From: Ktedonospora formicarum
GTDB taxonomy: Bacteria; Chloroflexota; Ktedonobacteria; Ktedonobacterales; Ktedonobacteraceae
NCBI RefSeq assembly: GCF_016587355.1
Contig: NZ_BNJF01000002.1
Location: 930,001-994,000 of the forward strand
Direction of reading: 5' to 3'
DNA: 64,000 nt
A program made the position numbers and the translations under genes. Below, piece by piece: positions 18,184-27,134 of the stretch. Numbering within the stretch: the first letter of the stretch is position 1; every line of letters begins with the position of its first letter. The notes under the pieces are model-generated. The model was not told the origin of the DNA. It did no database searches and saw only the letters and a program-made list of their open reading frames with translations.

Positions 18184-20394
18184 TTAGTCGTGCGAAATGC
18201 TATCGGAGTGGCGCGAGCTAGTGAGCGCGTTAAGGACGCGTTCTGGTGTCATTGGTTGTTGGGTAAGCCAGATGCCAGTAGCATCGTAGATAGCGTGGGC
18301 TACTGCTGCGGCAAAGGGGATGAGTGGCATCTCAGCCATGCCCCGTGCGCCAAAGGCTCCGTTTGGGTCCGTTAATTCTAGAATCACCGAAGTGATGTCA
18401 AGCGGCATATCGAGTGCGGTGGGTAGAAGGTAGGTACTGAGATGTGAGGTCTGCACGCGTCCATCACGTACCTGGAAGTGTTCAAGTAGTGCGTAACCCA
18501 GAGCTTGAGCCAGACAGCCCTCGACCTGCCCGGTAATCTGCTGCATATTGATGGCCTTGCCCACGTCGTGGACGCTGATGACCCGCTCGACACTCACCTG
18601 CCCTGTGAGTGTGTTGACCTCTACTTCAACGGCCTGGGCTGTGTAGCCATAGCAGTAGTTAGGCGTTCCTCGAAAGGTGCTCGGATTGATGGCAGTCGTG
18701 GTTGGGGCATGATAGGTGCTGGTCGCGTAAGCCTGGTACTCGTCAGTAAAGCTCCAGCGTTCGCGTGCTTCCAGGGCTGCGTCATGTACTGCGCGACCCG
18801 CCATAAAGGTCAGGCGTGAGGCGGATGCACTCCCTGCGTTGGGTGCTTCTTGGCTGTCATCACAGATCATGGTAATTTTTTCGGGAGCTATTTTGATGAC
18901 TTCGGCAGCTATTTGGCGGAGTGCGAGATGACTACCTTGCCCAACATCAGCCGCGCCAATACGCACTACAGCACGCTCAAGCTCGGCCTCACCATAGATC
19001 TCAACTGTTGCCGTTGCCTTCTCTAGAAAACCGAAAGAGTAGCCGATATTTTTGATGCCGCTAGCGATGCCGATACCTCGTTTCAGGTGTGGCTCTGAAG
19101 GCTGCTCAGGTGAGAACCACTGTCCCGCAATCTGGGTATAGCCCCAGCCTGTATGGATCTCTTGGGCGCAGCGCTCAAGAACTGGTATGGCACTCACGCC
19201 GCTTGGGACGGGGTGCTGAGTTGGTTCGATGCTACCCTCACGATAAAGGTTGCGGTGTCGGATCTCGATGGGATCGAGGTTCAGAGCTAGTGCCAAGCGC
19301 GTGACCATGCTTTCACAGGCGAAATGAGCTTGTGGCGCGCCGAAGCCGCGAAAAGCACCGCATGGGACGTTGTTCGTGTAGACGGCATAGGCATCAACGG
19401 TAAGATTGGGGATTTCGTAAGAGCCGGTCATGAAGAGTGCGATAACCTTGACGACCTCCACGCTGGTCGAGGCATAGGCTCCGCCATCGGCAACAGCCTC
19501 AGCTTCTACAGCTACAATCTCACCAGTGCGTTTGGCTCCCCAGCGACAGTGAATATGGACAGGGTGTCGCTTGTGATGCGCGATGATCGACTCTTCGCGT
19601 GTCCAGACTAGAGAGACTGCGTGCTTCAGTTTCCAGGCAGCCAGGGCGAGAAGATGTTGAATAGAGAGATCTTCGCGCCCCCCAAAAGCGCCCCCAATTG
19701 CGGCGTAGCGTACAATCACTTCCTCTTCAGCTAGTTGAAGCATAGCGGCTATCTGGCGACGATCTTCATGTAGCCATTGTCCAGCGGTTTCTACAACAAG
19801 TTTACCTTGAGCGTCGATATAGGCGATGCCAGCTTCGGGTTGTAGAAAGGCGTGCTCTTGCCAGGAGGTGCTGAAGCTCTCTTCGAGCACGATATCGGCC
19901 TCTGCCATTGCGCGCTGGCTATCGCCTTTGCGCAAGGGAAAATGGAAGAGCTGATTGCTGGACCGCCCGGCATGTACCAGAGGGGCTTCGGCTTTTAGAG
20001 CCTCGCGCGCATCGGTGACGGCGGGTAGATCTTCATAGCTGATTTTGACTGCGCTAGCTCCCGCGAGCGCAGCTTTTTTGGTGCGCGCCACGACCAGGGC
20101 GACTTTATCCCCTTCGAAGCGTACCACATCATCGCACAGAACAGGTTGGTCGGAATCGATTAGCCCATAGGCGTTGTAGGGTACGTCTTTAGCAGTAAGT
20201 ACGGTGATTACCCCTGGTTGGTTCAGGGCCTCATGGGCGTCTATCGCCAGGATGCGTGCGTGGGGCCGACCGGCGAAAACCACCTGGAGATGGTACGTAT
20301 CTGGCTGCATAAGGTCTGCTGGGTAACGGGTGGTGCCTGTGACCTTACCAGTGGCGTCTGGGCGCGGTAAGGAGGTGCCTACGATCTCTGTCAT
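18184..20394 (-). CDS. pucD: Xanthine dehydrogenase, molybdenum-binding subunit
   Basis: The large catalytic subunit (736 residues) of a three-subunit xanthine dehydrogenase, which oxidises hypoxanthine and xanthine to urate at a molybdenum-cytosine-dinucleotide or molybdopterin centre. Recognisable segments are the N-terminal GTSLPRPDATGKVTGTTRYPADL (given here only as landmark: G-T-S-L-P-R-x-D-x-x-x-K-V-T-G), YAAIGGAFGGREDLSIQ, CGAFRGFGAPQAHFACE, AADVGQGSHLALRQIAAE, and ARGMAEMPLIPFAAAVAHAI. In the last, the Glu takes the place of the catalytic Glu of the usual GVGEPP motif; the neighbouring Gly is Ala here. The start overlaps the stop of the iron-sulfur gene (ATGA). No XdhC-type cofactor-insertion gene is seen in the operon. 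Confidence 0.92.
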   Translation of the reverse strand: MTEIVGTSLPRPDATGKVTGTTRYPADLMQPDTYHLQVVFAGRPHARILAIDAHEALNQPGVITVLTAKDVPYNAYGLIDSDQPVLCDDVVRFEGDKVALVVARTKKAALAGASAVKISYEDLPAVTDAREALKAEAPLVHAGRSSNQLFHFPLRKGDSQRAMAEADIVLEESFSTSWQEHAFLQPEAGIAYIDAQGKLVVETAGQWLHEDRRQIAAMLQLAEEEVIVRYAAIGGAFGGREDLSIQHLLALAAWKLKHAVSLVWTREESIIAHHKRHPVHIHCRWGAKRTGEIVAVEAEAVADGGAYASTSVEVVKVIALFMTGSYEIPNLTVDAYAVYTNNVPCGAFRGFGAPQAHFACESMVTRLALALNLDPIEIRHRNLYREGSIEPTQHPVPSGVSAIPVLERCAQEIHTGWGYTQIAGQWFSPEQPSEPHLKRGIGIASGIKNIGYSFGFLEKATATVEIYGEAELERAVVRIGAADVGQGSHLALRQIAAEVIKIAPEKITMICDDSQEAPNAGSASASRLTFMAGRAVHDAALEARERWSFTDEYQAYATSTYHAPTTTAINPSTFRGTPNYCYGYTAQAVEVEVNTLTGQVSVERVISVHDVGKAINMQQITGQVEGCLAQALGYALLEHFQVRDGRVQTSHLSTYLLPTALDMPLDITSVILELTDPNGAFGARGMAEMPLIPFAAAVAHAIYDATGIWLTQQPMTPERVLNALTSSRHSDSISHD

Positions 20395-20951
20395 GCCTTC
20401 TCTCCTGCTTGAATCAATGCTTCCAGAATCTTGCTATAGCCAGTACAGCGGCAGAGGTTGCCACTAAGGGCGCTTCGCATCTCTTCAATATCGGGCTGTG
20501 GGCGCTCCTCCAGAAGCTTTGCGCCTGCCATGAGCATCCCTGGAATGCAGAAACCACACTGCACTGCCGCGCGATCAATGAAGGCTTGCTGAAGAGCATG
20601 AAGGTGTTCGGATGCGTCCGCTAGCCCTTCGATAGTTGTAATATGCGCTCCGTGAGCCTGAGTTGCTGGAACGAGGCAGGACATAACAGCCTGTCCATTG
20701 AGCCAGACAGTACAAGCTCCGCATTCTCCCTCCGCGCAACCCTCTTTGCAGCCAGTTAGCCTGGCGTCCTCACGTAGCATATTGAGAAGCGTCTTCTGTT
20801 GAGCGTCTGCAATAGCATAGGGTTGGCCGTTGATGGTGGTTTGTACTACACCTGTAAAGGAGGATTGGGGAGCAGGTGGTAGGCTAGCTGTTTCGAGCAA
20901 AACTGGATTTATTTTAAGAGGGCGCGTGAAACCCTCATGAGCCAGTTGCAT
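20391..20951 (-). CDS. pucE: Xanthine dehydrogenase, 2Fe-2S subunit
   Basis: A 186-residue electron-transfer subunit with both iron-sulfur clusters: a plant-ferredoxin-type motif (GCKEGCAEGECGACTVWLNG, then SCLVPA) and the second helical cluster motif (VQCGFCIPGM ... LSGNLCRCTGYSKI). It passes electrons from the molybdenum centre to the FAD subunit. About 35 residues precede the usual beginning of the family (TTINGQPY), including a stretch translated across the 3' end of the FAD-subunit gene; the two genes overlap by 43 bases. There is no strong ribosome site at 20951, so translational coupling is likely, and a shorter start cannot be excluded. Confidence 0.92.
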   Translation of the reverse strand: MQLAHEGFTRPLKINPVLLETASLPPAPQSSFTGVVQTTINGQPYAIADAQQKTLLNMLREDARLTGCKEGCAEGECGACTVWLNGQAVMSCLVPATQAHGAHITTIEGLADASEHLHALQQAFIDRAAVQCGFCIPGMLMAGAKLLEERPQPDIEEMRSALSGNLCRCTGYSKILEALIQAGEKA

Positions 20952-21784
20952 AAGACCATGAGCGAGTACGTTAGTGAGGCAGCGTAGGCGATAGGATGCG
21001 GAGGCGCGTATATCATCGATGGGGAGCAGTCGCGCTCAACGAGTTGAGCTGCCTCATGGCAAGTTTCCGTGTCAAGGTGTTTGCCAATGAGAAAAGTCTC
21101 TACGTGCGTAGCGCGTACAACCGTGGGAGCTACACAACCAAGTGCGATGCGTGCTTCACTGACGATGTTATTTTCCAGCATGAGTACCAATGCGGCATTA
21201 ACGACTGAGATAGCCTGGGCACGGCGCAGTCCAAGCTTGAAGAAGTGACTCCGACGTTCTATCTTGCTTAGAGGGATGCGGATTTCGCGTAGAAATTCAT
21301 CCGTTTGCAGTTCTGTTTTTCGGACACCTTGATAGAAGCGGCTCAGAGGTACATTCCGTTCGCCCCTTTCATTGACAAGAACCAGTTCCGCATCGAGCGC
21401 CAGCAGGGGAGGGATGGTATCGTTGGCAGGAGAAGCTGTAAGCAAATTTCCTGCGATGGTTGCGCGAGCGCGGATCTGAGGTGCGCCTACCTGTGAGCAT
21501 GCCTGGACGAGCGCGGGTGCGTGATTACGGCAGTGCGATGAGCGGAGAACATCGTTATGCGTTGCCAGAGCGCCTAAAGTCAGATAGTTCCCTACCAGAC
21601 GAACATACTTGAGATCCGGCAAAGCGCTGACATCAATTAGCGTTTGGGTTGGTTTTACGCCTCGTTGAAGTTCTACTAACACATCGGTGCCACCTGCGAC
21701 GATACGCGCACTGGCACCATAACGGCGCACTAGTTCGAGTGCTTCCGGTAGACTTGTAGGTTGTATGCAGTTTTGCCACATCAT
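20909..21784 (-). CDS. pucC: Xanthine dehydrogenase, FAD-binding subunit
   Basis: A 291-residue FAD subunit of the CoxM/XdhB type. The family's flavin loops are seen as ARIVAGGTDVLVELQRGVKP near 25-45 and ATIAGNLLTASPANDTIPPLLAL near 105-130 (T-I-A-G-N-L-x-x-A-S-P-x-x-D). It begins PTSLPEALELV, as usual. Electrons from the iron-sulfur subunit are passed here to NAD+ or another acceptor. The frame continues upstream to 21913 with unrelated residues; ATG 21784 (or the adjacent ATG 21781) follows AAGAGG and gives the normal length. The gap to the allantoinase stop is 80 bases. Confidence 0.9.
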   Translation of the reverse strand: MMWQNCIQPTSLPEALELVRRYGASARIVAGGTDVLVELQRGVKPTQTLIDVSALPDLKYVRLVGNYLTLGALATHNDVLRSSHCRNHAPALVQACSQVGAPQIRARATIAGNLLTASPANDTIPPLLALDAELVLVNERGERNVPLSRFYQGVRKTELQTDEFLREIRIPLSKIERRSHFFKLGLRRAQAISVVNAALVLMLENNIVSEARIALGCVAPTVVRATHVETFLIGKHLDTETCHEAAQLVERDCSPSMIYAPPHPIAYAASLTYSLMVLCNWLMRVSRALLK

Positions 21785-21864
21785 ACATGTCCTCTTCTTA
21801 AATGTTACTCTCCACCTAAAAAAACTGCCTGGAAGGCGCAAACAGTAGTGTTTTTGGTAGAAAC

Positions 21865-23220
21865 TTATCGACGTTGAGGGGTGAGCAGTTGACCATGCGC
21901 CTGTGTAGAGCATTGGCCTTGTTTATAGACCGTTCTACCGCGTAAGAGTGTCTGTGTGATCTGTCCTCGCATGGACATACCGATGTATGGGCTTTGTTGG
22001 TGGCGGTAGTGAAGATCTTCAGTGTGCAAGATTGTTTGTGCTTGTAAGTCCACCAGGGCTAAATCTGCGTCTGCGCCAATTACAAGCTTACCCTTACCTG
22101 GAAGCTGGAAGCGACGTGCGACCGCTTCAGCAGTGAGAGTCGTGAGCAGAGATAAGGGTAGGTTGCGCTCATGATGTCCTTTTGTAAGCAAGAGAGAGAG
22201 TAGTGATTGGCAGCCCGAGATGCCTCCCCAGACCTGGAAGAAGCTTTGGGCTATCTTCATAGTTGTGGGTGAGGGTGAGTGATCTGAACCAATGGTCTGG
22301 ATATGTCCCATGCGCAAATGTTCCCATAGCATCTCTTGCTCCGCTTTGATACGCAGGGGTGGCGAGCACTTTGCGACTGCTCCCATGCGCTCCATGTCTT
22401 CCTCTGTCAGCACCAGATAGTGTGGGCATGTTTCACAACTGACATCAACATTGCGAGCTCGTGCTTCAGCAACCAGGGATATACCCGCGCCACAACTGAT
22501 ATGTACGATATGTAGGGAACATCCTGTAGCTTCTGCTATGCCAATGGCACGTTGGATTGCGTCTAATTCGGCGCTGACTGGACGCGCTTGCAGATAATCA
22601 CGCACGCTTGTTTGACCTTTTTTAATAGCCTCACGTGCCAGTTTAGTCGTCAAATGGTCGTCCTCGGCATGGACAGCGACTAACTTGCCGAGGCGGGCGG
22701 CGCGTTCCATCCCCCTTTGGAGTGTGTCGTCATCGACTGCGTCGAAGTCATCGATGCCACTATTGCTCATAAAAGCTTTGAAACCAATGGCACCGCATTC
22801 CGCAAGCTCATCGAGCTGTTCAATGTTTGATGGGACGAGCCCGCCCCAGAGCGCGAAATCGACCAGTGAGGCTGCCTCAGACGCCTCGCGTTTGAGGGCG
22901 AAGCTAGCAGCGTCCAATGTAGGTGGTGAGGCGTTGAGTGGCATATCGCAAAAGGTGGTTGTGCCACCAGCAGCCAGGGCGCGTGAGCCCGTGGCAAAGC
23001 CTTCCCAATTGGTGCGCCCTGGCTCGTTAAAGTGAACATGAGCATCGATCACGCCGGGGAAGATGTGTAATCCTGTAGCATCAATTTCTTCGCTCGCAGA
23101 GCCAGTAAGCTGTGGGGAGATGGCGACTAGCTTACCATCACTGATCGCGAGGTCAGCATACTTCGCTCCGTTTGATGTAACCAATATGCCATCATGTATA
23201 AGTAGGTCATACAGGCTCAA
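21865..23220 (-). CDS. allB: Allantoinase
   Basis: A 451-residue cyclic amidohydrolase that opens the hydantoin ring of allantoin to allantoate. Metal-site motifs are IDAHVHFNEPGRTNWEGF (H-x-H, near 60), the lysine expected to be carbamylated in IGFKAFMSNSGI (near 148), VHAEDDHL, LHIVHIS and TIGSDHSPSP. The R-T-N-W-E-G sequence after the H-x-H is characteristic of allantoinases rather than dihydropyrimidinases. The start is taken as TTG 23220, five bases after AAGGAGG and giving LSLYDLLIHDG; the frame is open to 23340, but those residues lie within the allantoate amidohydrolase gene. The two genes overlap by 14 bases. Confidence 0.93.
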   Translation of the reverse strand: MSLYDLLIHDGILVTSNGAKYADLAISDGKLVAISPQLTGSASEEIDATGLHIFPGVIDAHVHFNEPGRTNWEGFATGSRALAAGGTTTFCDMPLNASPPTLDAASFALKREASEAASLVDFALWGGLVPSNIEQLDELAECGAIGFKAFMSNSGIDDFDAVDDDTLQRGMERAARLGKLVAVHAEDDHLTTKLAREAIKKGQTSVRDYLQARPVSAELDAIQRAIGIAEATGCSLHIVHISCGAGISLVAEARARNVDVSCETCPHYLVLTEEDMERMGAVAKCSPPLRIKAEQEMLWEHLRMGHIQTIGSDHSPSPTTMKIAQSFFQVWGGISGCQSLLSLLLTKGHHERNLPLSLLTTLTAEAVARRFQLPGKGKLVIGADADLALVDLQAQTILHTEDLHYRHQQSPYIGMSMRGQITQTLLRGRTVYKQGQCSTQAHGQLLTPQRR

Positions 23221-24475
23221 TTTCCACCTCCTTCGCTGTGAGCAGCAGGAAACGCTCAAGGGCTGCCACTGCTGCCTCCACATCCTCTTCACGTACTGCT
23301 TCAGATGGGTGATGGCTGATCCCGCCTGTACAGCGCACAAAGAGCATACTCATCTCTGTGAGCGTGCTTATGACTACCGCATCATGTCCGGCACCGCTAG
23401 CGAGCAGGGGAGCCGGGTAACCCTCTGCTATGAGCGCCTCTTGCCAGCGTTGGACAAGGTTCTGAGCGCAGAAGACGGTTGGGCTGTCCTGTACAAGCTG
23501 GCAGTTGAGTGCTATACCGCGTCGCGCACAGATGTTTTTAGCAACTACGTGAAGTTGGGAGGCGCATTTGGCGCGTCGCGTGTTGTCTTCATGGCGAATA
23601 TCAAGGCTGAGCTGGACTTGACCCGGCACAACGTTGCTGGCTCCGGGTTGGACCTCAAGTTGCCCAACAGTCGCAACCAATCCCTCGACGCTACCGGCGA
23701 GCTGTTCAACAGCCAATATGAACTCAGAGGCGGCACAAAGTGCGTCGTGTCGCAGGTTCATGGGGAGTGTTCCGGCGTGCCCTTGTTCGCCGTGGAATTG
23801 GAAGAGCAGGCGCTGTTGCCCCACGATGGAATTGACAACGGCAAGTGGCATGTCGCGCTCTTCCAAGATTGGCCCCTGCTCAATATGTACCTCACAATAG
23901 CCTAGCAGTTCTCTGGGAGACCAGCGTGACACAGAAAAGTTCGTGGGATCAGGGTTACAACCAAAGGCGCGCAGAGCCTCGGCAATCGTAATGCCATCCT
24001 CATCTTGAAGCGTGAGCTGGTCAGGAGCAAATGCCCCTGTTATAGCCTTGCTTCCCATGTAGACGCTTTGATAACGCAGACCTTCTTCGTCTGCGAAGCC
24101 AAGCAACTCAATGGCAAAGGGGAGACGTATATTGCTTTGATGAAGTCGTTCCAGGCAAGATAGCGCGACCATGACGCCAAGCAGACCATCATATTTACCT
24201 GCATCACGAACACTATCCAGGTGTGAACCAAGTAGTAACGTTTTGGCGTTGGGTTTATTTGCCTCATAACGCCCAATAAGGTTGCCAATGGCATCGACCT
24301 CAACTACCATGCCTGCCGCGCGCAACCAATTGCTAATTACTTCGTGCATCTGGCGCATGGGCTGAGTGGCAAAACGGCGTGTGATCTGGCCTGGTATCTC
24401 GCTGAATGTCGCCAGTAGTTCACAGCGATCTATTATGGTGCGGGCAGCGCTCGCGTATGTCTGTCGCGTTTCCAT
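23207..24475 (-). CDS. allC: Allantoate amidohydrolase (M20 family)
   Basis: A 422-residue M20 di-metal amidohydrolase. The metal and lid motifs can be read: TLLLGSHLDSVRDAGKYDGLLGVM (H and D ligands near 81-92), LLGFADEEGLRY (tandem Glu), CEVHIEQGPILE and the dimerisation-domain motif GEQGHAGTLPMNLRHDAL. The last ligand is in TGGISHHPSEAVREEDV. It converts allantoate to ureidoglycine or ureidoglycolate with release of ammonia and CO2. Related carbamoylases (for example N-carbamoyl amino acid hydrolases) share the motifs, but the position between allantoinase and HIU hydrolase decides the call. No ureidoglycolate-processing enzyme was found in the window. Confidence 0.9.
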   Translation of the reverse strand: METRQTYASAARTIIDRCELLATFSEIPGQITRRFATQPMRQMHEVISNWLRAAGMVVEVDAIGNLIGRYEANKPNAKTLLLGSHLDSVRDAGKYDGLLGVMVALSCLERLHQSNIRLPFAIELLGFADEEGLRYQSVYMGSKAITGAFAPDQLTLQDEDGITIAEALRAFGCNPDPTNFSVSRWSPRELLGYCEVHIEQGPILEERDMPLAVVNSIVGQQRLLFQFHGEQGHAGTLPMNLRHDALCAASEFILAVEQLAGSVEGLVATVGQLEVQPGASNVVPGQVQLSLDIRHEDNTRRAKCASQLHVVAKNICARRGIALNCQLVQDSPTVFCAQNLVQRWQEALIAEGYPAPLLASGAGHDAVVISTLTEMSMLFVRCTGGISHHPSEAVREEDVEAAVAALERFLLLTAKEVEIEPV

Positions 24476-24603
24476 AATTTCTGGCTCCTACAGTCTCATG
24501 TGGACCTGGTCACTTGCTATCCATCACAATTCCATTGCGATGACTGACGCTACCACGCTCAAATTCCCAAAAAGAAGATATTCGGTTGTTTATTGTAATG
24601 AAG

Positions 24604-24966
24604 CTAGCTACCTCGGTATGTACTGTACGCCCATGGTGATACCAGTAGCGGTACGTGATAATGATCTTCAGTCTGGGCGATGCCAAAGCGGATAGGTACT
24701 TTATCTAGAAAAGCAGGCTTAGGTAGGCTGCTGCCATGTACAGTAAAGTAGTCACCAACTGAGAAAACTAGCTCATAGTGTCCTACAATCAGTTCCGCGC
24801 CTTGCAAAAGTGGTTCGGCAGTACGCCCGTTGTCATTGGTGTTGGTACGTTTGAGTAATTCAAGTCGCTTACCCTGAACGTTGACGCGCCATAATTCAAT
24901 GTTCATGTCAGTGGCAGGACAACCATGCATTGTGTCCAGAACATGTGTTGTTAGCATACCTGTCAT
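24604..24966 (-). CDS. hiuH: 5-hydroxyisourate hydrolase (transthyretin-like)
   Basis: A 120-residue transthyretin-family enzyme that opens 5-hydroxyisourate to OHCU. The family's N-terminal motif LTTHVLDTMHGCPA, the RTNTNDNGR stretch, and the C-terminal YHVPLLVSPWAYSTYRGS with the YRGS signature are all present; His in TTHVLD and in HYHVPLL and the Arg of YRGS are the known catalytic positions. The start overlaps the uricase stop by four bases (ATGA). A 128-base gap without features separates it from the allantoate amidohydrolase gene. Confidence 0.96.
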   Translation of the reverse strand: MTGMLTTHVLDTMHGCPATDMNIELWRVNVQGKRLELLKRTNTNDNGRTAEPLLQGAELIVGHYELVFSVGDYFTVHGSSLPKPAFLDKVPIRFGIAQTEDHYHVPLLVSPWAYSTYRGS

Positions 24967-25919
24967 AAACGTGGCTCCTCTGACTGGTTCTCCTCGGATG
25001 TTCGGCTGAGAGTCAGGTGAATATTGCCAAAAGCGGTAAAGGGGTCTGTGTAGACCTTAATTTGCTCCTCCTCTTGTGCCGCCACGACGAGATCACGCGT
25101 ATGGTTCTGGGCATCAAATGTAACCGTTGCCAACTGGGGGAAACGTTCTAGCAGACGGCACCCCATTTCATAGACGAGATGCTGGATCGACTCACTAACA
25201 AATTCATCGAAGACAAATTGTATGAGGTCGCGCACCTGTTCAGAAGCTACATATGCCGCGTGATCAGGGGTCAGGAGAGATGTGACATCCGTATATGTCC
25301 AGTATACATTCAGGCGTATGAAGAGGGGGCGATCCATGCGTTCAGGAAGCGTTGTGTATTCGTCCTGCACAAAGTGTGTGAAGGCGCTTCCTGTGACCTT
25401 GAATAATTCCATTTGGAGCCGCCCACATTGATGGGCTGTGATAACAGGCTGTTGGTTCGTGTCCCGAGTAAAGTCCATTGTGGCTGTCGTGAAGTCACCA
25501 TGTTCCCGCCTGAAGAGTATAGTGCTTGCCTTCTCTGGTAGTTGTGCGGGGGAGAAGGGTAATTCGCGGGTGGTGAGGCGAATTTGCTCCATTTGAGTGT
25601 ATGTGGAGAGGAAGCGTTGACCGAGGAAAATCAGCAGAGCTTCAATTGTTGACCCCTCGAAGTTGAGTGCCTGGCGTAGCACAAAGTTTTTCATGCTATC
25701 AGTTGCAACAACATTACGATTATCACCTTCGGTATAAGCGGGCAGGAAGTTGTTGCCGAAGACCTCGACATCGATGAGTAGCGCGAAGAGCGTATTTGGC
25801 CGACCCTTGAAACGTGATTCAGGAATTGGTGTAATGTTTGTAAGTGGTTGTGCATATACCCGATAGACCGGAATATTGAGCTTCCCATAACTGATTGTAC
25901 ATCTGTAGTTCCTATGCAT
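24963..25919 (-). CDS. pucL: Urate oxidase (uricase)
   Basis: A cofactor-free uricase of 318 residues, converting urate and O2 to 5-hydroxyisourate and H2O2. The two-T-fold signatures can be read: LLIDVEVFGNNFLPAYTEGDNRNVVATDSMKN (landmark residues T and GDN..VVATD, about 45-76), where the Thr is part of the catalytic relay, and later FVQDEYTTLPE. The C-terminus contains ATVTFDAQNHT, where uricases hold the conserved N-x-H. Two starts are possible: ATG 25931 has no ribosome site, while ATG 25919 lies six bases after GGAG, so the shorter form is listed. It follows the OHCU decarboxylase gene by about 50 bases. Confidence 0.93.
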   Translation of the reverse strand: MHRNYRCTISYGKLNIPVYRVYAQPLTNITPIPESRFKGRPNTLFALLIDVEVFGNNFLPAYTEGDNRNVVATDSMKNFVLRQALNFEGSTIEALLIFLGQRFLSTYTQMEQIRLTTRELPFSPAQLPEKASTILFRREHGDFTTATMDFTRDTNQQPVITAHQCGRLQMELFKVTGSAFTHFVQDEYTTLPERMDRPLFIRLNVYWTYTDVTSLLTPDHAAYVASEQVRDLIQFVFDEFVSESIQHLVYEMGCRLLERFPQLATVTFDAQNHTRDLVVAAQEEEQIKVYTDPFTAFGNIHLTLSRTSEENQSEEPRL

Positions 25920-25971
25920 ACCCTTCTCCATTAGAGCGTCGCGCTAGGTGTGCACGCTGGTGTAAACGCCA

Positions 25972-26502
25972 TCAGAGTGAATCATCTACCACAAGATCAC
26001 GTAGACGTAGAGAGCAGATCTTTGCAACCTCTGTTAAAGCCAGGGTAACCTCCTGCTCAAAGGTGTGATTCAACCGTTTGTCAAAGCCATCCAGAATGCT
26101 TTCCTTCTTATTCTCGCGGGCGCAAATGACGAATGGGAAGCCGAAGCGTTCACGATAAAGCTTGTTGTTGTGTTGGAAGGTTGCAATCTCCTCGCCAGTA
26201 AGTTGGTCCAATCCAGCAGCAGCCTGTTCTCCCTTTGACGCTGGTGAGAGGCTGCCTATCAATGCCGCACGCCCGACGAGGTCAGGATGGGCACGCAGAA
26301 GCGCAACCTGTTGATCCAGGGGAGCGGCATACATAATGGAACAGAGAACCTGATGTAATTGATCGAGGCTTGCGAATGGACGGGTAGGATAGGCGTTGGT
26401 GACGATCCAGGGTGGACCCTCAAAAAGGTTTGCCAATGCGCTTATGAAGGTTTCTTTCTCGTAGGTGTTGATGTCCTGAAGGGTTATTGTTAGTGATGCC
26501 AT
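25972..26502 (-). CDS. uraD: 2-oxo-4-hydroxy-4-carboxy-5-ureidoimidazoline decarboxylase
   Basis: A 176-residue helical OHCU decarboxylase, giving S-allantoin. Typical landmarks are LFEGPPWIVTNAYPTRPF, the active-site histidine in LLRAHPDLVGRA, LTGEEIATFQHNNKLYRERFGFPFVICAR and the final LRLRDLV. It is the first gene of the purine operon: ATG 26502 follows AAAGGA by seven bases and lies 63 bases downstream of a near-consensus promoter. Confidence 0.95.
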   Translation of the reverse strand: MASLTITLQDINTYEKETFISALANLFEGPPWIVTNAYPTRPFASLDQLHQVLCSIMYAAPLDQQVALLRAHPDLVGRAALIGSLSPASKGEQAAAGLDQLTGEEIATFQHNNKLYRERFGFPFVICARENKKESILDGFDKRLNHTFEQEVTLALTEVAKICSLRLRDLVVDDSL

Positions 26503-26564
26503 CTCAATCCTTTGCTAGCAATGCAATCGCCGAAACTGCTTACATGAAAAAAGAAGGCCTTACT

Positions 26565-26593
26565 ATTATGTCTGAAAGCGTTATCAATGTCAA
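26565..26593 (-). promoter_or_regulatory. Promoter of the purine catabolism operon
   Basis: On the minus strand TTGACA (26593-26588) is followed after exactly 17 bases by CATAAT (26570-26565), a near-perfect sigma-70-type promoter. The start of transcription would be near 26558, leaving a leader of about 55 bases before uraD. Confidence 0.75.
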
Positions 26594-27134
26594 GTTGCCA
26601 TTTGAAATAATTATAGATTTGTAATTATGAATTAATGATATTGGTTGGTGATAAAATACGAATCATGTATTTATATTGAAATAATGCTATTAATGAATGT
26701 CACCATTGTAATGATGAGTCCGCAATGGATTCACATTCGTGATGGCGTGCTAGCTATTAGGGAGAAGAGGTGGATCAAATAGTAAATCCTTTGCGCAGGC
26801 TAAAGCATTGAGTTTCCATATGGAAGCCCAGGTCTGTTGAGCATTGATGTGGTCTGGCCAGGCAAGTTAAATTCAAGGAGCGTGTTTGTGCGAAGTCGCA
26901 CAATTTGAGGTTGTGTGAGCTATGCTCCTGATTCGCCTTTTTGGTATCAAAAACTGCTGCACAAAGGTAACAGAATACTAGAATATTGTTACCACTCATG
27001 CTACTATTGGAACAAGTCCATGCCCAGAGACAGGTGAGGTGGCCTCATCATATGTGCTATTTAAATCTACTTATAACTACTCTATTTACCCTACCTTCTT
27101 CTGGCTTTTGTGTGTGACCGAAAGGAGGCCCTAA
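26594..27134. other. AT-rich divergent intergenic region
   Basis: About 540 bases without a convincing gene between the purine operon promoter and the next plus-strand gene. A weak imperfect inverted repeat (GAATGTCACCATTG near 26694 and CAATGGATTCACATTC near 26723) could bind a regulator of the operon. Open frames here are short and lack family features. Confidence 0.4.

Noticed and set aside
23063..23905. A 280-codon open frame on the plus strand
   Set aside because: It lies opposite the allantoate amidohydrolase and allantoinase genes, whose motifs are intact; the plus-strand translation shows no family features.
26775..26999. A 74-codon minus-strand frame in the intergenic region before the membrane-anchored protein
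   Set aside because: No ribosome site, no recognisable family and unusual composition; kept only as intergenic DNA.
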